DNA of 64,000 bases, taken from the NCBI GenBank assembly GCA_022453515.1, contig JAJNNY010000003.1, positions 744,001 to 808,000 on the forward strand, written 5' to 3'. The translations under genes were made by a program, and so were the position numbers. Numbering within the stretch: the first letter of the stretch is position 1; every line of letters begins with the position of its first letter. Below, piece by piece: positions 34,599 through 45,729 of the stretch. The notes beneath the pieces were generated by a model, which was not told the origin of the DNA, ran no database searches, and saw only the letters and a program-made list of their open reading frames with translations. This DNA comes from Astrocystis sublimbata. Lineage: Eukaryota > Ascomycota > Sordariomycetes > Xylariales > Xylariaceae.

Positions 34599-37258
34599 AT
34601 GGGTAAAACCGAGATTCGCACAGCTGGCAAAGTCGACCTCGACAAGCCAGCTTCGGAACAGTCAAACTTGCATGTAAGTTGTGTATTAGGACACTCACAG
34701 ACCAGTGGCCGTGGTGGATAATGCGATTTTTGCCCTCATGAGTATATATGAACTGACGGTCGTACCTGAAGAACCGGTGGCACCCAGATAGTGCGTCTTC
34801 TTCTCACTTTCATAATAATGCGGTCATCTAAATACGAGAGGCAGTCCCCTTCGCCGGAGCGATCAAGGATGGCGAGACAGTGAAGATCGAATGTGTAGAC
34901 TGGTAAGTCACATTCACTTGAATATGTTTATTACAGATCCTGTGAAGCTCACAACCTGTCTCTTGCCAAAATCAGGACTGGGGGGCAGATAGCCAACAAC
35001 GATATTGCAGACGATATCAAGAGTGTGGATCTCACGCGAGTACACTACCTTACAGGACCCTTCAAAATCGAAGGAGCACAACCAGGGGATGTTCTCCTGG
35101 TTGAAATTATGGATGTTCAGGTGCGTTTCCCTATTTACGCGAGTTATCGTTTGTTGTTGGCTCGTGTGTTCATCAGTATGGTGTGTGATACATTGCGGAT
35201 TAGGCGGCGTTTCCATGGTGCTGTTTACAACAATAAGTTTACATCGCAAAGAAAGATTGTTGGGACGTGGGTCGTCATTGTGGACAAGAGTCACATGTTC
35301 CTACAGACTCATTCGCTAACGCGGACGACGACGACAGCCATTCCAGGAGCAACCGTGGGGCTTCACCGGAATTTTCGACAAGTCTAACGGCGGTGGATTC
35401 CTCGACGAGATTTATCCGTCTCCAGCAAAGGCGATATGGGACTTTGAAGGGATATTCTGCACGTCGCGGCATATTCCACATGTCAAGTTTGCCGGTCTTA
35501 GTATGTACTGTTACGATATTGACTCCTCGTAACTACCGTTAAGATCCTCTAACTCCCATAGTCCACCCCGGCATCCTTGGATGTGCGCCGTCAGCTGAAG
35601 TCCTAGAAACTTGGAACAAACGCGAGGCTGAACTTATTGCGGCGAACACGCTTGATAGACAGGTCGCGCTACCACCTGAACCGAGTAAGTATACCTGAGT
35701 CTTTGATTCCCTAAACTGGCAAATGTTCTGCTCTCAAGATGATGCATGCTTAGGTATGCATGTGCATAAGACACCTGATGATACATAGTTCAAACTTCCC
35801 CGAAGAAGGTAGATTCTAACTCTTTTTCTCTAATAGCAAGCGTCCATGCTGGGTCAGCAGAAGCGAAGCTGAGGGAAAAGATCGGAAAGGAGGGGGCGCG
35901 AACGAGTAAGTCATGACGTTGGCGATCCCTTCACAACCTTTAAACTCGAGTCTCAGCAGAAGAATACTTGTCTCACGGTGCAGCTGAAAATGGCATTCAT
36001 CATTGGGAGTTTTCCAAGTCTCAATAAGGTGAGGTATACGGATGATCAAACTAATAGTGGCTCACTACAGTCCCTGGTAGACCCGAACATGGCGGTAACG
36101 TATGCAACCACTGACGCTCCTTGACTTCTCCCCGTCTGGCAAGCCTCAGGGGCATGAATTTACGCAAGCGGGTATTTGTGCTTCTGCGACATCTGCAAAC
36201 TCCCAAATCATGAACATGTCATTTACTGTGAATGGTAATTACTGACTGCCGCGGTTGAAGTGCGACATAAAGAACCTGAGCCGTGGCAGTAAGGTGTATC
36301 TTCCTGTGCATGTTCCAGGGGCCAAGTTCAGCGTGGGCGACTTGCATTTCTCGCGTGAGTGCTTTTCCCCACCCCAGACTGCCGATGTTGGCTTCAGGTC
36401 AAAGATCTCACAACACACGAGAACAGAGGGCGATGGCGAGATCTCATTTTGTGGCGCTATCGAGATGGCCGGCATCATCACCGTCAACTTCAAAGTAATG
36501 CACAACGGCATGGCGGATCTGGGGCTGAAATCACCCATCTATATACCGGGGCCCGTGGAGCCGCAGTTCGGTGCTGGCCGGCATATCTATTTCGAAGGAT
36601 TCTCTGTCGATGAGCATGGGAAACAGCACTATAGTAAGTTCTGGCGCCGCCGTTCTGACTTCCTCGAAAGAAAGATATCTCCGGGTTAGCTAGGGCGTCT
36701 CGTTTCGTCTACCCGACAACTGACATGTGGCACTGTAGTGGACGTAGCTGTGGCATACCGCCAGACAAGTCTACGTGAGTACCTCAAGATTATCTATCCA
36801 AAACAATTATTGTGCTCAAGCGGTGAGTGGGCGCTGATCGAGATGCCATTTGAAAGGTTGCATCGAGTACCTCCGGCGATTTGGGTATAATGATTATCAA
36901 TCATACTTATTGATGTCCTGTGCTCCGATTCAGTAAGTATACAAATAACGAGTTTCTGGTTGCCAGACTAATACCCATGATTGATGATTGCTTGTCAGTT
37001 CAGTTTCTAACTTCTCGCAGGGGTCATATAGCGGGTATTGTCGATATACCCAACGCATGCACGACCCTAGGGCTACCGATGGATATATTCGACTTTGATA
37101 TCTCGCCCTCGGGGCCGGCCAAGGCGCTCGACATGGGGACCTGTGCGTTCGAGAGCGGCGTGACAGAGGGCAAGGTCACTGCCGGAGGCAAGAATAGCGG
37201 GCATAGTTTTGGGGGAGGTCTCACAGTCAAGGGGGCGAGGGAGGAAGAACACAAATGA
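34599..37258 (+). CDS. fmdS: Formamidase (acetamidase/formamidase family)
   Basis: Thirteen exons reconstruct to 443 residues: 34599-34673, 34772-34790, 34845-34902, 34976-35120, 35338-35500, 35562-35684, 35837-35905, 36071-36099, 36261-36354, 36427-36633, 36739-36774, 36857-36932, 37021-37258. Every junction is GT-AG and the total is a multiple of three. Markers are KVDLDKPASEQSNLH at the start, GPFKIEGAQPGDVLLVEIMD, PFQEQPWGFTGIFDKSNGGG, EGIFCTSRHIPHVKFAGLIH, PGILGCAPSAEV, GRPEHGGNCDIKNLSRGSKV, EISFCGAIEMAGIITVNFK and DIPNACTTLGLPMDIFDFDI. This is the family that hydrolyses formamide to formate and ammonia, used for nitrogen scavenging in the cytosol. Exons of 19, 29 and 36 bases and twelve introns are unusual for a Sordariomycete gene. 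Intron 6 (35685-35836) resembles an intron of the upstream gene. Confidence 0.93.
35685..35836 (+). repeat. Introner-like intron, copy B
   Basis: Intron 6 of the formamidase gene, 152 bases, related along its length to the intron at 33069-33218. Both have GTAAGTATA at the donor, TGAGTCTTT shortly after, and AGATTCTAACTCTTTT just before the acceptor, which includes the CTAAC branch site. Confidence 0.7.
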
Positions 37259-39282
37259 GGTTCCAACAACACTTGAGGCCTACGCCACCCATGCAGCTAT
37301 ATATCCGGGATGCCTACCTACTCCCCCATATACTATGATATCTGCCTGCGCGCTACACGTAAAGTATTATTGCTATTGTCCATATCGTTTACTCATTGCC
37401 GAGAGATTCGTTTCAGGTGCCGTGCGGCACAAGTGCTGTCCTTCGCGCCACCTAGGGGCAAACAAGTAACAAATAACAAATAGCCATATGTCTTAGATTT
37501 GTCTAAGTTGGCTCCGACTCATGTTCGCGCCTGATTAGGTAGTCCTGTGTGCCGTATATACCTACCTGCCTTACCTATCGGGGTGCATAGCTGAAGTCGA
37601 AACCGCAGAGTACCTACCGCAGGCTCTGTTCTCACAAGGCAGGAAATAGGGGCTAAACATATCGCCCAAGATGTGGCGAATAGCGATTCGATGCGTTGCA
37701 TGCCTACCTACCTACCTACTTAGGTAGGGTTAGGGATAATACTATTCCTGTTGGTTCTATCGCCATGTCGAACAGCGGACATATATGGGCATGACTTATA
37801 CTGCCTACACGTATCTAACTAACTATCAGTAGCTGCACTCGAACCACCCGAACCCCCACGAGCCTCCTTCTCCCCCAGAGCCCCGCCGGCCGTCAGCAGC
37901 ATAAGCATCAAAGAAGGGACTCTATTGCTCAAGGGAAACAATGCCTACCGAGCTACCTACTCGGAGGTGCTCACCCGGGCCGGGACCTAGCCTGTACAGA
38001 ACCTAATTGTGGCATTGCGGGCCATTGTTATACCGAAACACCAATGTAGTACATGAGTAGTAGAACGTAGCAACACACGTCGACTCACAAAGTATTACTT
38101 GGTGGCATATGTGGACGTGCCCTTATCACATGAAACTACAATGTTCGAAATTGACTACGTGCCCATACAGGACCCGTAGGCGGCTTCTAGGCACTAGGTA
38201 CCGGCCGTGCGAAAGCTATTGGCAAATTACATCATGGATGTGCTGTCAGCAACTGAGGCCAAGGTGATGAAATCCTGGCTCGACTATCTCGGCCCCTCGG
38301 CTGGTGGTGCACCACCGTACCACATTATATCCGTACAGTTCAAGCAAGCCCATGGGCACCGTACGTAGTGTCCTTACCAGATTAGGCTTCTTTCCAGCTG
38401 ATCTGGACGCCCGTAGCATGGCACACTGTGACTTGAACCACCCAAGTGGGATAAGTGCGTGTGGATGTTTGCACTAACTCGATGTACCTCTAAGCCGATG
38501 GCGTTGTGGATGTGTACATCATACAGTGCCGAGGGTGCTGCTCCTAGGTAAGTACCTGCTTCCCTACAATAGACACTCCCGCTACGTACCAGGTACGTAG
38601 GCTATGGGGGATTAGAATTGCATGCGATATTGGACGGAATCCGGTAGCATGGTCATCGACTACGACTTGCACTCATTCCCCATCCCACTCTCATTTGCGC
38701 CCCAATCGCCCATATCCGTGGCTTGGTGTCTTTTTGGCGTCTTCGGTGCCTCCAAGCACACATCTCATCGCTGCCGCCGCTCTCTAACGGTGTTGTAGAG
38801 CACAAACACCGTCCCCACCAACCTGTGCTCCCTTCTTCGGCCTTTGCCCTTTGGCCTTTGCCCTTTGCCCTTTGCAATTCGCAGCTCGCCCCTCGCCCCT
38901 CGCCATCCGCCCTCCAATCGCCTTCGTCACCTGATTACGAGTACCTACGTTGACCGTTCTACGCATCTTGTATCACCACATACATGTAGCCCAACCGCGA
39001 CGACTGACTGCTATTGTATTGCTACACACAGCTGTCTGGTCTACTCCTGCTGCCTTTCGGTGCCGGCCGAGTGTCGCAGATCGCCGCCGTCGATGTGTTA
39101 ACTACACTCCCACCTCACTCGATACCCACGGTTTTGACCACGACCACTGGCCGCATTCGCAAGTTGGTGGCACTGGAGACCGTGATTCGGCACAACAGAT
39201 GGGCTACTAGGCACCGCCTCTTCTATGCTCTTGATCGCCACCGCCCTCCCCTGCTACGATACCGTAGACCTATGCCGTGACA
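37259..39282. other. Promoter and probable long leader of wc-1
   Basis: No protein gene supported. A TACCTACCTACCTACTTAGG cluster lies at 37703-37723. Short tandem repeats (GCCCTTT and CGCCCCT words) lie at about 38842-38910. Several upstream ATGs precede 39283, so upstream-ORF control of wc-1 translation is possible but untested. Confidence 0.55.
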
Positions 39283-42200
39283 ATGGATAACTTCCTTGAG
39301 GACCAGCTCTCCAAGGAGGACCTGCAGCGCCGCCATTCCCAACAGCGTTTTCACAGACAGCAGTTGCGCCAGCCTATGCGCACCCAGCCGACACCGCCAG
39401 CACAGCAGTCAGCTCAATATGATGCCGCCGCCGCAGGAGCCTCCTCGAATCGGGACGTTGCCATGAGTGGCGCCGATTCCCTCGACGATATCGTACAGAA
39501 CAACTCAGCCGAGCTTCGCCGCCGGAGCCTACCTCAAGGCGCATTCTCGCCTCACTCTGCGCAAGCCGAGGCCAGCCGGAGGCTGTCCATGATGGACTTT
39601 GGGGATAGCAGCGACATGTTCCGCGACTATGAATTCGATATGATGCCAAACAACCCCGCCGATCCGTTGAACTCTGGCTTCTCGGCTCTTCCCCTAGACA
39701 TGTCCATGCCCGAAGCCAATGGCGCTTTTGTTCCCCAAGCAATGCTTCCTGACGACTACTCGAATATGACAACAGATATGATGGGCAACATGATCGCCCT
39801 TTCCAACATGAATATGGACCAGATGGTCACTGGTGATCCATCCATGGCCATGTATTCGCCGTCCACCATGCCGAATGGTTATACTGCCGTCGACAACCTC
39901 GCCAACGACTTCAATATGGGCCTACCGAACAGCAATGTCATGGACTCCTCTACGGGTAGCGCATCTATGCCGACAGCCAGTGGTGGCACAAATATGTCGA
40001 ACCTGTTACCTCAATTTCCCCAGTCTACCCAGTCCCCATCCCAAACAACCTCTACCGGCGTTGATGCCATGAGTGTCTACCCACCGGCCATCTCATCTCA
40101 GTCCCCCACCCACATACCGAACCAGTCCCTGCCATCACCGAGCTATCGACCGTCTCCAAGCAACGTGAACGAAATGACAACCGATGCATCTAAATCGGCT
40201 GCAGCGCCCCAACCTCCCCAGCATCAACAACCAAAACAACCGAAAACTACGTATTCAAAGAGCGGTTTTGATATGTTGAAGGCACTATGGATGGTTGCTA
40301 TGAGGAAGAACCCTCAGGTCAACTTGGGCGCCGTCGACATGTCGTGTGCCTTCGTTGTTTGTGATGTTACTTTGAACGACTGCCCTATTATATACGTCTC
40401 GGATAATTTCCAAAACCTGACTGGCTACAGCAGACACGATATCATAGGCCAAAACTGCCGATTCCTGCAAGCTCCGGACGGTGCGGTTGAGGCAGGTACT
40501 AAGAGGGAGTTTGTCGATAATGGCGCCGTCTATAACTTGAAAGTCAAGGTAGCCGAGTGCAAGGAGGTTCAGCAAAGTCTGATCAATTACCGAAAAGGCG
40601 GGAAGCCATTTCTGAATCTGTTAACCATGATACCTATTCCTTGGGAGAGGGATAGCCCAGACATCAAGTACATCATCGGTTTTCAGATCGACTTGGTTGA
40701 ATGCCCCGATGCCATTGCCACGGCCAAAGGCGTCGGTGGAATGCACGTCGATTACACGCAGGGTGAAAGCATTCCCCAATACATTTGGAATCCTCCATCC
40801 ACTCAGTGGGAGCCGGAAAACGGCCAAACCCTTGGGGTTGACGACGTATCCACTCTGCTGCAGCAATACAAACCAAACGGAGTTGTGTCAGACTGGCATA
40901 AACAATCATGGGATAAGATGCTTCTGGAGAACGCTGATGATGTAGTCCACGTACTGTCTCTCAAGGGGCTGTTCCTTTATCTCTCACCCTCGTCTAAGCG
41001 AGTTCTCGAATACAGCGCCGCCGAGCTCGTAGGAACATCCGTTTCATCCATCTGCCACCCATCCGACATTGTGCCTCTGACACGAGAACTCAAGGACACC
41101 ACGTCTGGAAATCCCGTGAACATAGTCTTCCGTATCCGCAGGAAGCAAAGCGGATACACATGGTTCGAAAGCCATGGGTCTCTCTTTGTGGAGCAAGGCA
41201 AAGGCCGCAAATGCATCATTCTAATAGGTCGCAAAAGACCTGTTTTTGCTTTGAGTCGACGGGAACTAGAAGCGAAAGGCGGCATTGGGGATGGAGAGCT
41301 ATGGACCAAACTGTCCACATCTGGCATGTTCCTCTTCGTTTCCGCCAATGTTCGGTCTTTGTTAGATTTGCAACCCGAAAATCTAGTGGGTACGAGTATA
41401 CAGGATCTGATGCGTAAAGAATCACGAACCGAGTTCGGACGATCCGTCGAGAAGGCTCGTAGAGGACGGATAGTTACATGCAAACACGAAGTACAAAATC
41501 GGCGCGGCCAGGTGCTTCAGGCGCAGACGGTTCTATATCCGGGCGATGCGTCCGGGGCTCAAAAGCCAAGTTTCTTACTAGCTCAGACAAAGCTTTTGAA
41601 GGCCTCTACCCGAAGCGCATCCGTTTCGAGTCGGGTGAACCCGATGACTGGCCAATCCCCCGCCGACAGTAGGACGGGAAGCCTTTCTATCTCGCAGAGC
41701 GGCCAATCGGCTGATACTTCGAGCCATGGCTTGGTTTCTGCTCCCGCGGGTGGAGGCCTGAGTCCCGGCAACCAAGACCAAGCTCTTGCTTCTGACGACA
41801 ACCTATTCGACGAACTCAAAACGACGCGTTGCACAAGCTGGCAATACGAATTACGCCAGATGGAGAAAGTCAATCGCGTGCTTGCTGAGGAGCTTCATGG
41901 GCTCTTGTCGAACAAGAAGAAGCGTAAGCGGAGAAAGGGTGTCGGCAACATGATTCGAGATTGTGCCAACTGCCATACTCGCAACACGCCGGAGTGGCGA
42001 AGGGGCCCAAGTGGACAGCGAGACCTGTGTAACAGCTGTGGTCTTAGGTGGGCTAAACAGGTCAGTGCTTCTACCACCTCCTCGCCCGATTATGCGTATT
42101 GACATACAGATGCTGTAGATGGGCAGAGTCTCGCCACGAAACTCCCGCACCGGCGGTGATACGTCCAGCAAGAAATCCACTTCACCTATCCACGCGTCTC

Positions 42201-42442
42201 CGCTCCATCAAAAGGTTTCTGTCGATGAGAAATACGAGCGCTTCTCGGAACCTAAGTCCACTCCCAACTTCAACCGCTCCTCCACAACCTCAAGCATGCC
42301 CACGAGCAATACTAGCAGTGCTGGTGCGACTCCCACCGGCAGCAAGGGGCCGTCGATGCCGCCACCGAGCCAACCTCTGTTAGAAGGCGGTACTAATGGC
42401 AACGATATGACCGCTATCCAAGAGGAGTGGGAAGTGTTGTGA
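39283..42442 (+). CDS. wc-1: White Collar-1 blue-light receptor and transcription factor
   Basis: Two exons (39283-42060 and 42119-42442, intron of 58 bases) give 1033 residues. A Gln-rich N-terminus and long disordered region lead to the LOV domain (about 326-475). That domain has the flavin-binding core GQNCRFLQAP near residues 389-398, whose cysteine forms the photoadduct, and the loop insertion EAGTKREFVDNG typical of FAD-binding fungal LOV domains. Two further PAS domains follow (about 540-660 and 670-760). A basic NKKKRKRRKG nuclear signal precedes a GATA zinc finger, CANCHTRNTPEWRRGPSG then CNSCG (about 893-918). WC-1 pairs with WC-2 to activate light-responsive and clock genes. The second exon encodes the Ser/Thr/Pro-rich tail. 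The ATG at 39283 starts MDNFLEDQLSKEDLQRR. Confidence 0.97.
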
Positions 42443-43120
42443 AGAATAAATACATCGCTCTTCGGTGCACTTCCACTTCTCCCGAGTATTAATAGTGCTC
42501 GTGTCTTGAGCGAGGAATGACAGCGCCGCTCTATGGCCGTATGATCTGCAATGTCGTGGCCGCGAATACGCTTCTCCTTTTTACTTATATTTGTGTGTTT
42601 TCGTGGTCCTGATAAAATGGCATGTTAGCTCGAGATACCCTACGTTTGGGCATATAGGAAGGCAGGAAATGATATACACGGCGTTGGTTATGTTTGTGCT
42701 CGACTGCAGCTATGATTTTTTGGAAATACCTAGGTCCAGGAAGCTGATTAGAAAGTGTCTGAGCGTTTTATCATATACAAAAGAACAGATGTATTCAATA
42801 CAAAGATTTAGCAAGTGGGTGTATTACTGTGTCTACAGGCGCATGCCATATGGTTTGTATTTTGCGAGGTTCATGTCTACTCTCCAGTGGTGGCGAGCAG
42901 GTGCTTCAAAACATCTCGGAAATTAGGCGTGCTAGATAAAGCAGCAGGTGTTGCTCCGCATCAAGGTATATACAAGTATCGGCAAGCTTTCGCAGTAAAG
43001 ACGTTGTAGATTGTTAGGTAGATAAGTACTACCCTCTTCACACTCACAACTTCAGTCAGCCGATATAGGGTCTAATTTAGAGTTGATTATGAGGTAATTG
43101 CAATTTCCTGCAGAGGGACG
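42443..43120. other. Convergent 3' flanks of wc-1 and otu1
   Basis: No gene seen. The genes on both sides end here. Confidence 0.6.
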
Positions 43121-44208
43121 CTAGGTTGTATCTGCGATCTCTGTAACCCCCGAATGACCTGTCGAGCGTGCGTGCTGCGTAATGGCTTTCTCCCCTTGCA
43201 GTATATCACCACACTGGTTGCAGGTCACGACGAAATCGGTCACATCGGTGTAATAATGGCGCTCCTGCAGGATCTTACAAATGTCCTGGGTGCGCCTGAG
43301 GATGCGCTCGTTACCAACCGTGTTCCACCGCGTAACGTCGAATTCCACCATGCCTGAGACGCCCTCGAGCGCTTCTGCGACGCGATCGTAGTGTACGCCT
43401 GAGTACATGACGACGCAGAACTCCTCGTACTCTTGCCCCTCGCCGAAGTGGTATGTCTTGCCGGTCTTGACATCTACGCTGCAGATCTCAACTCCGAAGA
43501 TCTCGGACAGAATGCTGAGCTCGATGCCGCCGCCCCACATACCGCTTGAGATCCTATCACAGTACCTATTCGGTTCGGCCCCAAGGAAGTTGGCGTCGAA
43601 CCGGATCGGCTCCCTCCGGATCGCGTCGACTACTATGCGCCGAAGGGCCGCCGGTGTCCACTGCTCCGTGCCGGAGGATGCGCCGACTGCTGTCAGCCCA
43701 CCTAGAGCACCGCCAACGGCGGTAAACATGCAGTCTCCGTCGTCAGGCATCACACGTAGAACTGTGATCGAGTTAGTGTCCGCTGCCACGATACATGGGC
43801 AAGATTTATAACATTGATCAACGCACCGAGATCTGTCCCCGACCCGGGCATTTCTACCTTGACATCTTCCCCGGAACCATACGATTCGCTCGCCGGTAAC
43901 TGCGCATCTCTGCCCGTGGAAACAGAGCCTGCAGCAGCGGGTTGAGATGCGGCAGGGGAGGCGGAGGCGGGCGGCTCCGCGGCCTTCCCAACGGGCACGA
44001 CCGTCAGGTTCTCCCGCTGGAGCCCGAGCTCCCGGACCCCGAGGCCTGCTTGGTCTGCAGTCAGGGTCTGCAGCGGCCAGCCGAACTTCACCTCGACGGC
44101 GCCGGCGCCGGTCTCGGCTCCCAAGACGTCTAGAAGGTCGGCGATGGTGGCATCCTCGGCGAGCTCGACGGTTCCTCCGCCCGTGGAACCACGGAAGCGT
44201 ATCCTCAT
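43121..44208 (-). CDS. otu1: Ubiquitin thioesterase OTU1 (YOD1-like)
   Basis: Two exons (44208-43827 and 43761-43121, 65-base intron) make 340 residues. The first exon encodes a ubiquitin-like/UBX-type fold, MRIRFRGSTGGGTVELAED, with GLGVRELGLQRENLTVVPVG, then a Ser/Ala linker. The OTU cysteine protease domain starts at VLRVMPDDGDCMFTAVGGAL, where Asp and Cys138 (DDGDC) are catalytic, and ends around YSGVHYDRV, with the catalytic His. RISSGMWGGGIELSILSEIF is the family's substrate-binding block. A C-terminal C2H2 zinc finger reads CNQCGDILQGEKAITQHARS then TGH. OTU1 removes ubiquitin from p97/Cdc48 substrates, including in ER-associated degradation. A short open extension into the intron exists but lacks conservation, supporting the splice. 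Confidence 0.94.
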
Positions 44209-45729
44209 TGTTCTATGCTTTCTATGCTCCCCGTCCTCCGATACGTATACCTACCTGTCTGCTTGTCTGGCCGGGGAGGGATGCAATTAAAATCGGGAAA
44301 CCCGCCGGGTTGAGGATGGATATTGGAATGAGGTCGAAGGGCTTATGGGGACAGCTGCTGAAACTCCAACGGGTATTCACTCTAGCGGTAATTCAAGAAG
44401 CAGCGAGTGCAAGCGATGGGACGAGTTGTAAGATGAGGTATATTTATATGATATTGAAATGATTTGTAGGAATGCTTCAAAACAAAGGGGGCTGCGGCGT
44501 CTTTCTGCTATGGGCAAAGAAATGCAAACGCGAGTCGAAGCAGTCAGTCAACTTCAAGACGAGATTGTGGCAAATTCGATGGCTCCCTATGACCAGTGAT
44601 GATCATAGGCTCACAGGCTCAATCTCCATGCTGGACGCATTTGTAGCGTAGATGGCCACTTCTCGCTCGCGTGGACTCCATGCCTAAAGTCAATAGGTAC
44701 GCTTGGTACATAACCTACCTACTTAGTTAAGAGATATTTACGGGCCCAGTTGGACCTTCCGGAAGCTTCCATAAGATGGAGTGAGTAATGGTAACAGCAA
44801 TGACATGGACACATGAGCAGCACACTCTGGTGGTGAGATCAAATCTATTGGCGCATTCCGTTTTGTGTGTGAACGAGCTGAAGTTTGCAGGGCGGGAATT
44901 GGCTATGTGCAGCTATTGCGAAATGTTTCACACGGGCGGGAAGCTACAGCGTACGCCGTAAAGGGCGCCTTGTTTAACCTCGTAACTCTTTCTACATCCC
45001 AATCATAACTCACTACCGAAGTCCCATAGGTGCCCTTGCCTACCTGAACTGACCTAGGTAGCTCCCGTTGCGGGGCATGGGTTCAGTGAGGGTATGTTTC
45101 TGACAGGTAAGGTACCTGCCTACATGTAGGTAGATAGTACCAGGTATAGGGAGTGCTACATGTATAATAGATGGCACAGCTGGGTGCCATGGAATGTGAT
45201 CATCAAGTGTTGCTGTATTCTTTTGTGGCTCTCAATTAGGTACATATGTAGGATTTTGTGTTCCAAGGTTGAAGCCAAATGCGCTTTACAGATTTCATGT
45301 AATGGCCTTGGAGAAAGTGCATGGGCCACCTGGCCACGTGCAAGTAGCTGCCGCGACCAAAAGGGTACTCGACTACCTAGGATATGTAGGTACATATACG
45401 CTTGTACAGGGTCTCCAGTACATATAAGTACGAGTGGCTTGCCAAGAGAACGAAGCTAACCTTAGGTGAGGTAGCTCATCCTAACAAGCCTAGACTGGCT
45501 CGCCTGGCACGCCTGCAACAACGCTTGTTTCCTCACAAATGCCCCCCAAAGCTGGACTGTAGAGGAGCTCACAATCGCGTCCCAACTTCGCGTCGACAAG
45601 TCTCTAATCACTCCATTGGCAATGCTTCTGTGATTCTGAACCCCCTTTGCGCACGTCAACGGAGACAGAAGCATCTTACCCCCAATTTCGACCAAGCCGC
45701 TTGGCTGCCCTCCTCCCGCCGACGGCGAC
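44209..45729. other. Divergent promoter region of otu1 and the RSC gene
   Basis: No gene seen in 1.5 kb between head-to-head genes. Clusters of TACCTA/TAGGTA words lie at 44715-44730, 45043-45060 and 45109-45142, and again near 45378-45390. Confidence 0.55.
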
